Source: Dama dama
Lineage: Eukaryota; Chordata; Mammalia; Artiodactyla; Cervidae
Assembly: GCF_033118175.1 (NCBI RefSeq)
Contig: NC_083689.1
Location: forward strand, 25,092,501-25,156,500
Direction of reading: 5' to 3'
DNA: 64,000 bases
Within the stretch, counting starts at the first letter, position 1. Every line of letters begins with the position of its first letter. The notes beneath the pieces were generated by a model. It searched no databases, was not told the DNA's origin, and saw only the letters and a list, made by a program, of their open reading frames with translations. A program made the translations under genes and the position numbers. Positions 10,915-20,662 of this stretch are shown here, one piece after another.

Positions 10915-11290
10915 CCTGTAACATATCAATGGAGATAGGTTTGATCCTGGATGGATGAACCCGGTTGGTGACCCCCTGGAGTTTGACTACCGTAGGGGTG
11001 CTCAGCAGGACTTGGTAAAGACCCTTCCATTTTGGGAGTCGCTGGTCACCTGGGGACTCATTTTTCCAGGTCTTTAAAAGTGCCCAGTCTCCAGGTTTTA
11101 CAGCAGGGTAACTGGGACTGTCATCTGAAAAGGGCCTTATTACCCTTCTGCCATATTCTTATATAGCCTTCTGGACCTGGCCTAGGTTTATAATGTATTT
11201 AAGATGAGCCTTGGTTTCTGGGTTAGCATATCCAGAGTAAGGAATGGTCATCTGTATGTCATTTTGAAAGGGGTTAATTTAGTGGTTATT
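10915..11290 (-). pseudogene. ERV pol remnant: C-terminal integrase region
   Basis: Minus-strand reading gives stretches typical of a gammaretrovirus-like (ERV1) integrase C-terminus, including PKWKGLYQVLLSTPTVVKL and HPSRIKP; an upstream piece resembles the PFxMxYxxPFLTxDxLT motif. Several stops and frame changes break it. Gag, protease, reverse transcriptase and the integrase core are absent: the interior stops at about 11340, where it meets LTR B head-on. Confidence 0.75.
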
Positions 11291-11362
11291 TTAGGAGCTG
11301 CCCTGACCCTTAAGAGAGCTGTTGGCAGTAGGCAATACCACGACCCTGAGGCAGGAGGTAGA

Positions 11363-11993
11363 TGGGCCCCCATTCCGTGGAAAAATGATAGGATGTTCAT
11401 CTCCTGTGGACTGAAATTCCTCAATGAGAATAGCAGGACAGTTGAAAGAGGAGGCTGGGTCCTGCCCAGGTCACATATTTATTACTCTTGGAGTCAGGAG
11501 ACCTCCCACACCACACATGGGCAGAAAGGCTCCTTGGAGGTCAAAAGGGGAGTGATGCTCAGGCTACTCATAGGCCTCTTTGGTCAAATCCATCTTGGCT
11601 AAGAGATGCATACGCACTCACAGGAGGATCCTGAGATATGCCAAATATGGACTGTGACCCAGGCAAATCAAAATAATTGGCCAAAGGAAGCCTGGAAGAA
11701 ATGCCCCATAAAAGTAATTCAAACTGCCTCAAGGGCACGACTCGGCGACGCTCTCTCTGAGCCCACCTGTGTTCTGTGCTGTTTCCTCCTAATAAGTACC
11801 TGACTCGTTTCACTGCTTTGTGTCTTTGTGGGAAAGACAAAGTCTCTCTGCAAAGTCAGATGGCCAGGGCCTTGTCAGTGACCTGGTTTAGTGCCTAGGA
11901 TTCGGAGCTCTTACCCTGTGACCTGGCCTCAGCCTCTGGCGGGGAGCCAAAGCCCTGCTTCAAGCCCCTGCAGGCCGAGGCCACCCGAAATCA
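11363..11993 (+). mobile_element. ERV LTR, plus orientation (LTR B)
   Basis: U3 starts at TGGGCCCCC after a GAGGCAGGAGG purine tract. CATAAAAGTAATT (11706-11718) is TATA-like, cgactcggcgacgctctctc is R-like, and AATAAG (about 11790) is a poly(A)-like signal. The U5 end GCCACCCGAAATCA reaches 11993. The copy aligns with LTR A through U3, R and U5 but in the opposite orientation. Confidence 0.75.
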
Positions 11994-14177
11994 ACTCCAT
12001 GAAGGGCGGCTGTTCTGGAGGCCCCCAGATCACCCAGTGGGCCAGCTCCCGTCCTGCTGGTCCTGGGCGCTCTGCTTGCTTGCTCTGTGGGCTTAGACAC
12101 GCCCCTCAGCCTCCTCTGTCTGGTGGGGATCATAGTGGAGCTCGTCTCTGAGGTTGTTCTGAGGAATAAAAAAAGTTAATGTTTTTGAAGTAGTGAGTCA
12201 GATTAGTGCCCGGCGCCTAGAGAGTGCTGTTAGTTAACGTTAACCATATCTTTGGTCATCTGGACGACTGTGGTACTTTTACTTGTTAGGCAAACTTGAG
12301 TCCGAACAGCACCAGTGGAGGTTTTTCCAGTGGCCACTTGCCCACCCATGTCCCTCTTGGATGCATCTCCTTCTTTGAAGCTCCATTCCTGTTTGGAGAG
12401 TCACTCTTAGCTGCTCCACTGTGGCCCTTATGATTATTTATCTCGATTCATTACAGGAAACAAATACTGCAGTGGCACCTTATGCAGAAAGCTTTGAATG
12501 CAGGAAAGTAGATATTATAAAAATGTTGGGAGGTTAGAGGGAAGGCTCCAGGCTGGGTTCAGAACTCTAAAGAGATGGCCCTCAGGGAGGACTGCTACCC
12601 GTGAGGCTGCCATTACAGGCCTGGAGCCCAAGAATGTCCTCAGGCTGCCATCCGGGGATCCTAGGGCTACTGCCTCCTAGCACCTACAAACTCCTCCAGG
12701 GGGAACCTTGCCTCCCTACCCCTAGTCCAAGGGAATGGAAAATGGTGTCTGCACACACCCGCCCCCCCACCTCCCTTCTAGGAGAGCAGTTACACCCAGA
12801 CTGTCACTAACTTCAGGGGCATCTGAGAGCTGTAGTTGTGAACATTCAGGGGAAAGGCGTGGAGGGTGAGCAGAGCAGCCCAGTCTCTCTGGACCCTGGC
12901 TGGTGATTCTGCCTCTCCCACCGTCTCCGTGGCTCGTCCCACCCCAAGCCCTGCTCCTCTTCTGTCAGTTGTGCCAGACGACACCCACAAGAGCCCTTCC
13001 ACCTCCTATGGGCTTCTTCATGGAGACAGGTGATACTCCTCCAAGGGGGTGATGCTTAGTAGAGACTGGAATATATAGGGGACTGGAGGGTGGGGAGGGC
13101 GCTAGGGCAGGGGTAGCAGTGAGAGACCTACGGAGGGTGGGGTCTCCCTGAGGAACCAGGAGAGCCAGTGGGTCGTGGGGAGGAGGGAGCCAGTGAGAGC
13201 ACTGCAATCATCCTGTGAGGGAGGGAGCTGGCATGGAGGGTGAGACAGTGAGTGCTGTGGGTCTGGGGTTTACTCAGCAGCAGTAGAATAGTCTAGACTC
13301 AGTGGGACCCAAGTCTCAGCTCTGTCACTTATTCTCTGGGTGACCTTGGGAAAGGGTGACCCTGTCCAGGCTTCTCTGTCAAACTGGAAAGATTATCTGA
13401 GGTAATAAAGTGTTTGGTGTGCCTTCCATGTGGGAAACCCATAGATGCCAGCTAGCATTTTAACCTTTATCATTGTTATCATCATCATCATTGTTACTAT
13501 TAATGGCACTTAGAATTGGCTGAATATGGGGAAGAGGAAGAGGACCCCAGGATTCTAGCTTGGGGAACCGCTGTTTGCAGAGATGGCCATTGAGGGAGGG
13601 AAGAAGGGTGGGAGGCGGCTATGGACTGAGGCCCCTGCTGCTGGGTCTGCAGCTCTGAGCTGAGGAGGGGCTGCATGGTAGACAGAGAGTGAGGGGATGC
13701 CAAGGGAACAGTCCTGCCTGGGGTGGGCAGAAAGGGGAGAGGGGGGACAAGAAATGACTGTGGCGCTTCAGTGACACTGGAGGGAGGGAAGGAAGAAAAG
13801 GTAGGCAGCCCAGAGCCCTAGAGGGAACCCAGGCGTGAGAGCCTTGGAGGACAAGTGAGAGGTCAGCAGTGTCAAGTGTTCCTCAGGGTCAGGTGAGATA
13901 GGGCGGAAGGGCTTCTGCTGGATTTAGTGATGGGAGATAATCAGTGACATCACAGAGATGGCTCCTGGAGCGTGTGGGCTCATGAAATGGAAACAGTGGC
14001 ATGGATACATTCTGGAAGGCAAGCTATGTTGGGGTATTAGCTGCAAGGGATGGGGAACAACACATGATCAATAGTTATTTTTTTAAGTGGGGCACACTTG
14101 AGCACAGGCTTCCTTTGTAAACGTCAATTCCATTCTTCCGGGTGCTTGTGTGTGTGTGTATGCATGCCGAAATGCAT
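11994..14177. other. IL4-IL13 intergenic, mostly unique, MIR remnants
   Basis: No gene is recognised. A weak MIR-like tail lies near 12170-12260 and a clearer MIR at 13290-13470. A short (ATC)n-like run is at 13470-13495. Confidence 0.5.
13290..13470 (+). mobile_element. MIR SINE (sense)
   Basis: MIR core order is seen: agctctgtcacttattctct, gggtgaccttggg, gtcaaactggaaagattatc. The copy is diverged. Confidence 0.75.
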
Positions 14178-14350
14178 GTGTGTGAGTTGCTCAGTCATCT
14201 CCGATTCTGTGTGACCCTATGGACTGTAACCTGCGGGGCTCCTCTCTCCATGGAATTCTCCAGGCCATTCCCTTCTTCAGGGGATCTTCCCAACCCAGGG
14301 ATGGAACCTGGGTCTCCCACATTGCAGGCAGATTCTTTACCGCCACCAGG
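14178..14350 (-). mobile_element. Bov-tA SINE (antisense)
   Basis: The antisense order is gagttgctcagtcatctccg, gaccctatggactgtaacct, ggggatcttcccaacccagg, gcagattctttaccgccacc. A short (GT)n run lies just before it (14147-14158). Confidence 0.92.
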
Positions 14351-14499
14351 ATGCTCATACCCTGGTGCAAACCTGCTGTGCCCTACACCCAATTTGCCAC
14401 CAAAGTCTCTGCCTTCAGACTGCAGTCAGAATTGAATGATGTGCTGGCTCAGAAGTGGGACAGGTAGTGCAGAGATGGATGAGGTGATAACTTTTTTTT

Positions 14500-14842
14500 C
14501 TAAGGTTTATTTATTTAATTTTTTGGCTGTCGTGGGTCTTTGTTGCTGCGTGCTGCCTTTCTCTCGTTGCAGAAGGTGGGGGCAACTCTTGGTTGAGATG
14601 CGTGGGCTACTCTGTGGTGGCTTCCCTTGTTGCGGAGCACAGGCTCTAGGCACACGGGCTTCGGTGAGTGCGGTGTGTGGGCTCAGTAGTTGTGGCTCTG
14701 GAGAGCTCTGGGGGGCTCTAGAGTTCTGGTGCGCAGGCTTGGTTGCTCCACCGCGCGCAGGGTCCTCCCAGACCAGCGATCCAACTGGTGTCCCCTGTGT
14801 CGCAAGGCGGATTCTTAACCACTGGACCACCAGAGAAGCGCA
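14500..14842 (-). mobile_element. CHR-1 type SINE (antisense, near full length)
   Basis: The antisense tail tttatttatttaattttttg is followed by gctgtcgtgggtctttgttg, repeated GGCTC-containing blocks and the head motif attcttaaccactggaccac. It is about 340 bp. The long reading frames on both strands here are repeat-derived. Confidence 0.88.
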
Positions 14843-14869
14843 TGAGTTGCTAAGAGTTGAAGTTGGACA

Positions 14870-15090
14870 ATGGATATCTGAGAGTTACTTTTGTACATTT
14901 TTGAAAATTTTCTATTGTAAAAGATTTTTAAATTTTATATGGATAGAAAAGTTAAATATATATTTAATATATACATTTATGTACTATACAATATACATGT
15001 ATTTATAATTACTGTGTATCATATGTAATGTAATGTTGATGTAAATGATGTATACAAATAAGTATATATCAGTATACATCTGACTCTGAC
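14870..15090. repeat. AT-rich tract
   Basis: The tract contains TATATTTAATATATACA-like units and alternating AT-rich sequence. There is no coding potential. Confidence 0.6.
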
Positions 15091-16229
15091 CTCCCCTCAC
15101 CACATGGCAGCCCCTGCTTGCCCCCTAACTGCTCTTTTGCCCCCACAACACTCGCTGTCCCCTGCACGTCCTGTGTTCCCTTGTTTGTGCATCCTGTCCC
15201 CCCAGTAGAAGTAACCTTGTTTTTTCCACCATGAGTCCTCAGCTCCTAGAAAAGTGTGTAGCACCTAATAAAGGCCTCAGGAGGTCCTTGAATGAATGGA
15301 GCTCCATTTCACAGAAGGGCAGCTGAGACTCTGCCTAGGTCACAACAGGGGAAGTCAAGGGCACGGCTGGGACTTGAATCCAGGGCTGTTTGGATGCTGA
15401 AGTCATTGCCCTGAACCCTTGGAGAAGGTAAGGGGAATGGGGTTCTGGGTGTAGACCCAGGGAGGACCCCTGACAAGGGGACAAGGAAAGGAGGGAGGCA
15501 GGCTGTGGACTTGGTCTTTGCCAAGCAGATGCTAAAGCAGTCCCTTCTCCTGAAAGAGAGGGAAGCCGGCTGAAGAGTCTGCAGGAGCTGTCCATCTGCC
15601 CCCAGGGCACCTCAGTCTCAGAGCTGGGCTGGCAACCCACCCTTTCCTCTCTCTTCCTGCTCTGATCCCCTTGGCCCCAGCTCCAGGCAGGTTGGGCTAG
15701 ATGAAGATTCCCAAGAATAGGACATCTTCTCTATGTTTGGCAGTATAGGATTTGATTGGTTCAAGAAGGTCCAGCCTATGTGGGGAATAGTGTAGGACCT
15801 CCTACGTCTTGGCCCCTACAGAAGGCCCCCTCCTCTCCTGAGTCAGCCAACCCCAGGGAGCAGTTCACCCTGAGCTGAGGGGTCCTGGGCTCTGCCTCTC
15901 GTGTGCACTGCTGGCCCTTCCCAGCCCCAGATTTGATCAGCTCCTTCATGGACGTGGCATCAATTCCATGTTCTGTTGCTTTATTTTTCTAATTATATTC
16001 GTCTTTGTCCCCCAGTGGGAAATGAACGTATGCTCATTGTTCATAGAAAATGTGGGAAGACAAATTAGAAGAAAGAAAAGGCAATGAATGAGAAACTGCT
16101 TTTCTAGTACCGTAACCCCTTCTGGCCCAGGGCCCTCTGGCCCACCAGTGGCCATCAGCTCGGCTCTACAGGGTTTGCTACAGCCAGCTCAGGCCTTTCC
16201 ACCCTCGTAGGTTTCAGGAAGAACCCTAG
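15091..16229. other. Intergenic unique sequence with an antisense MIR
   Basis: Non-repetitive apart from MIR-like sequence at about 15295-15420 (catttcacagaagggcagct, gggacttgaatccagggctg). No gene is recognised. Confidence 0.5.
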
Positions 16230-16900
16230 GGCCCCCACGTTGGTCCAAGTGATGCAGAGAGCAGAGCTGACGAGAGTTACTATATTTAATTTTGGCGTCT
16301 GCGTCACTGGTGACCACACAGTAGCATTTGCCCAGGCAACGCGGGCTGGGGGCGTTTCTGAACGATGCTTTGAGAGAATCACTTTCCACAAGAGAAGACA
16401 CTCAGGAGGGGAAGGGAGAGAATGCAACAGAAAGTGAGGTCGTAAGTAGAAAATTGCTTCTGGGATTTCAAATGGCTTCGTCATGGGGCCCTCCCTTGCT
16501 GCCGAGAAATCAGTTGATCTGGGAAAGTTTGTTGCAAACCCTGTGCTCTGTTGCTTTTGGGTGGAGCCGAGAAATGAGTGAAGATAATGAGGCTTTATGA
16601 CTTTTATTTTTCAGAGTAGGAGTGGGCAGCATGTGTGGGAGGGGTGATACAGCCAGCAGTTCTGACACCAGCTTGGACCTCTGGAAAGGCTGGCTCCCTG
16701 GCCTGTGTATGCCAGGCCGGGCCACCCTGTTTGGACATAGTCAGCCTGTACTTGTCCGGGTCTTCTTAGAACGGAGTCAGCTCAGGGGAGGAGTGGGTTT
16801 TGAGTTTGTTCAAACTGACCAGCAAATTCAGATCATGACCAGAGGGCACTTCCCCATTGATCATAATGAAAAAGTGATAAGCTGATGGATTTGATAAACC
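16230..16900. promoter_or_regulatory. Candidate conserved noncoding element (CNS-1-like position)
   Basis: The stretch is repeat-free, retains many CpGs, and lies roughly 3-3.6 kb past the IL13 poly(A) site towards IL4. Sites seen include TGCGTCA (CRE/AP-1-like) next to ACCACA (RUNX-like) near 16300-16320, AGATAA near 16580, and two TGATAA sites within 16870-16900. A conserved element called CNS-1 is known in the IL13-IL4 interval of mammals. I cannot align this with it, so the identity is inferred from position and composition only. Confidence 0.35.
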
Positions 16901-17877
16901 CCAGCCTTCAAGCCTCTTGGTCACAAGGAAACAAGATGCAGGCCCTTATCCTCCTGGGTCCTGAGCAGTTCAGACGGCCAGCCTCAGAGAAACCCCCAAG
17001 GTGACTCGGAATGTTTTCTGACACCTCATCTGAGCAGCAAACAGAGGTGTTTGGCACCAAGTTCACTGGAAACCCGAGTGTGTGTCTCACTTCTCACTTG
17101 AGCCCCAGCCCCTCTTCTAGTGAAACCTCCCAGGCCTGGGGTTCCTGGGGTGCCAAGGGGCTCCCCACCCTGGGCCCCACCACTGCATCTCCCTCCCACT
17201 CACCAAGGATTCTGTCTCTTCCGATGCCCCTTCTCTCTGGGCCCTGCTTGGGGTTTACCTTGTGCATGAAAGCTGTGAGGCCATGTGGTTAGAGAAAACT
17301 TCCAGCAAGTACCCAGCGGGTCAGTCCCCAGGTGCCGATGCTCCCAGCCACAAGAGCTGACACATACCTTTTTTTTCCTCTTTCTTCCTTATCTCATTCC
17401 TGACTGGCCCACCTTCCTGTTGCCAGCAGCAGAGGCTTGATTCTGTGGCTCTGTGAGGTCTGTCATCTCTGGAAGCCCCCGGCCCCCTCCGGCTCTCCGC
17501 ACACCCCTGGAGACCACAGGCCCCTCTGCGGACAGTCTCGGAGGAGGTGCAGGCAGGGAGCTGCTGTTGAGGATGCGGCGCGCTGTGGACCCCTAGTGGT
17601 GGGGTCCAGGCAGCCCTGTCGGGACTGTCTGTGCATCCCCGCCGCCGGGCCCTCCTGAGTGCGTGGTGTGGGAAGCCCTAAGGGGTCCTCCCCTAGGTCA
17701 GCCTCTGTTCCAGCCTTTGTTCTCAAGAAATTCACGTGGAATTTTCACTGAAGTCTTTTCATCTTCGTTTTGGACAGACCAATGCCCTGCTTGAGCAGGG
17801 AGGATGTGGGTCAGAAGTGATGCCACCAGAGAATGGATCACTAAGTATTGTGTTAAAAAAGAAAAAAAAAATCACCC
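16901..17877. other. Intergenic unique sequence
   Basis: GC-rich, non-repetitive DNA with several CpGs around 17550-17650. No recognised gene; reading frames on both strands lack family features. Confidence 0.4.
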
Positions 17878-17995
17878 TAGAGAAGGAAATTGCAACCTGC
17901 TCCAGTGTTCTTGCCTGGAAAATTCCATGGACAGAGAGCCTAGCGGGTTACAGTCCATGGGGTCTCAAAGAGTCAGCTGTGACTGAGCACATCAG
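17878..17995 (+). mobile_element. Bov-A type SINE fragment
   Basis: The unit reads gagaaggaaattgcaacctg, cagtgttcttgcctggaaaa, ttacagtccatggggtctca and ends at gactgagcac. It has an A-rich left flank. Confidence 0.88.
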
Positions 17996-17999
17996 CGCA

Positions 18000-18160
18000 T
18001 ACTGTGGTGTAAAATGGGTCTTTCCTTTTGTATTCCTACCAGAAGAGTTTGGGGCTTCCAGTTCTTCCATGTCCTTGCCAATATGTTTAGTCTTTTTTTG
18101 TTGTTGTTGTTGTTGTTTTTTTTTGTTTTGTTTTTTGTTTAGTCTTTTTTAAGCTTTTGA
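18000..18160 (-). mobile_element. L1 fragment with (TTG)n/poly-T
   Basis: An antisense L1 block (cttccatgtccttgccaata) is followed by a (TTG)n run and T-rich tract at about 18097-18150. Confidence 0.6.
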
Positions 18161-18344
18161 CTTTTAAATAAATGTGTGGCATTAAAAAGATCAATCTTCC
18201 ATAAATAATACTCTTTTGACTTTATAAATCTTCAAATTTCTGGATGAAGGAGGATGGCAGAGATCTCACTCCTACTCCCGCCCTGACATTCGAGCTTTCC
18301 CCCTCCCAGGGTAGAGCACCCTTCTCCAGATGCCATTGTTTTGT

Positions 18345-18402
18345 TGTTGTTCAGTCGCTAAGTTGTGTCCAACTCTTTGCAACTCCATGGTTTGCACCCC
18401 AT
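18345..18402 (-). mobile_element. BovB/Bov-tA 3' terminal fragment
   Basis: The short match gttgttcagtcgctaagttg, tccaactctttgcaactcca is the shared 3' end of BovB and Bov-tA in antisense. Confidence 0.7.
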
Positions 18403-19831
18403 TGTTTAAAGACTTCTTTCTTTCTGCTGCTAAGCTTTGAGTACGTGTGGTGTCTTGGTCATCACTGTCCCAGGCTGGGGAGGTGCGGGCCTCAGGCAGT
18501 CCTCAGCAAATGCAGTGGCACTTGACAGGTTCTGAGACCTCTTGGGCGCAGAGACAGTCAGTTCCCACCTTGGACAGCCCATGGGACGCTCAGCTCCCGT
18601 GCCTATTCCCAGGTCTTCCCTCTCTGGGCTGAGCATCCCCAGGTCCCTGCACAGTTGACTGTGGCTTCCTCCCTCACCTCTGTCTAGGTGCAAATGAGGG
18701 GTTCATTCTATTTGTGAGTGGTCCCCGGAGCCGTGCACTGTGGTCGTCTGCCCCCTGGACAGGTCCTGCCATGGTCTCTGTTGCCTGAATCATGCATGGC
18801 ATAAACTCTCACTGCTCCTGAGTGACTGTCTCCACTGACTTGTGAACATCACTGTAGATGTTCCCCCAGGGTTCTGGGCTCCCCAGGAAGTGTGCCTGCC
18901 TTCCACTCAGCATCTGAGACTGGTCTCTGATGACCCACCACCTATGGCAAGAAGCATCTTGTGCTTTCAAAGATGCACAGTGTAAACCATTGCTGATGGG
19001 TATGCCCATTAGCTGTGACTTGCTGTGACTGGCTGCTTCCTGCCCTCCATGTGCTGGCCTTGACTGAAGGAGAAGCAAAAAGATCTGCTGAGGGGAGCAG
19101 TCTGACCTAGGCCCTGCGACCTTGGCTCTCCACCTCGGTCACTCCACAGACCAGGGACCACAAGTCAGTGGTACTCTTTGCTCACAGAGATGGTGAGTGT
19201 GCACACCACAAGAGGTGTCCAGAATTGAATGGGCTGTCCCTAGAAAGTAAGTAGTGAACTACTCATCAAGGGAGGTGCCCAGACAGGCTGGTGAAAATAT
19301 TATAAAGGTCGTGGATTCAGGCCAGATGGCATTTGAACAGAGGAAGGCAGGGTAGTTAAATATGTGAGCTATGGAGTTGGAGTGAGTTTGGGGTTCACAC
19401 CCTGGCATTGCTCCTGACCAGCTGTGGGACCTTTGGTAAGCCACCTCCTCTTCCCTGAACATCATAGGGTGATACCAGAAGGCGAGTGGGTGGTGCCAGA
19501 CAGAGGCTGGCCACCCATCAAGAGCTGTGGTCATGAGACCACTTCCGAGGTCTCTGCCTGCTCCAGACATCCTCTTTGAACCCCGACACCCTGGCCCATG
19601 CTTCCTCTGCCTCCCTGTGGGTGGTGGGGGGGGAACTTCCTCCTGGCCAGGTCTCTTCTCCCCAAGGGGTCTGCTTGTTTTCTTTCAGCCTAGGTCTCGT
19701 CCCTCACTCCCCCCTCCACTCTTATTCTAGGCCCCTTCCTCCAGCTGGCCTGCTTCCCAGAGAGCTCCTCAGAGTTTTAAGAACACAGGCCAGTATCCCC
19801 AAAAGGCCAAAATAAAAAGCAAACACCATCA
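18403..19831. other. Sequence 3' of IL13
   Basis: Mostly unique, with a MIR-like segment at about 19355-19480 (gagctatggagttggagtga, ccagctgtgggacctttggt). No gene is recognised. Confidence 0.5.
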
Positions 19832-19848
19832 GATCTCTTGTCACCATC

Positions 19849-19854
19849 TTTATT
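19849..19854 (-). terminator. IL13: IL13 poly(A) signal AATAAA
   Basis: Minus-strand AATAAAGATGGTGAC closely resembles the human IL13 3' end (AATAAAGTTGGTGAC). Cleavage is expected near 19832. The spacing gives a 3' UTR of about 830 nt. Confidence 0.88.
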
Positions 19855-19899
19855 TTAGCTTTTAGCTTGACAAAATCAATGAAACAGTTTATTCAGTGA

Positions 19900-20662
19900 C
19901 CCCCCCCCCACTCAGTCCACACATACCATATGCAGTGTTCTAGACTTCTATATATTATTAACTCTTTGATAACATATTTTAATACTTAACTTTAAATACA
20001 AGGAAAAATAATAAATTACTTGGCTGAGGGCCCACTGCTGGCTGTCAGACAAGAGTGGCTACTCTGGCCCTCTCTCCTGTCCTCTGCCTTGGCCCCAGGA
20101 CCCTAGTGAGGTAGCAGAAGTTTGCATACAGTACTTACTGCCAGGGATTCCTAATGCCCACTGCTTTAGTGCTGGAGCCCCAAGGCTCCAAGTTCTGGCA
20201 GTAACAGTCCCTCCTAACCCCAGTACAGACAAAAACACTTGTTTAAATAACACACAATAATAAATAAGGCCAAGAAGGAACGTGCCTGGGCTGCTCTCTG
20301 CCTCAGTTGCCCCTGTGTAAAGCAGGTGACTCCTCCACCAGGTGTCTAACAAACACTACAGTTTGTTCTGAGGAGGGAGAGGTCATGTGGGGCAAGGTCC
20401 ACCCTTGTCCACCGAGCTCGGAGTCCTGGATGGAGGAGGCCTGCAGGGCGGAGCCCCGGATATCAAGGTACAGGGCAGCTGAAGTTGGCTAGGCTCAAGG
20501 CCGGCAGTGCAGGCTCAAGTCTAAGCTAAGGACGTCTTATCCCCCCTCCCTAACCCTCCTTTAGTCTCCCCAAGGAATTTCTGACATCTGAAAGAAAAAT
20601 AAATCTGCAATTTAGATGGTCAGGATCTGCCTCTGCAGATAATAATGCTAGCTTTTCATATT
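19900..20662 (-). promoter_or_regulatory. IL13: IL13 3' UTR with AU-rich elements
   Basis: Downstream of the stop codon, the minus strand contains TTATTTATTATTGTG near 20258-20275 and a second AU-rich block (ATTTAAAGTTAAGTATTAAA) near 19980-20000. AU-rich elements are known to control IL13 mRNA stability. Layout and wording match the human 3' UTR, supporting homology. Confidence 0.8.

Noticed and set aside
14436..15008. 190-codon open frame on the plus strand
   Set aside because: It runs through an antisense CHR-1 SINE and AT-rich DNA; coding appearance is from the repeat.
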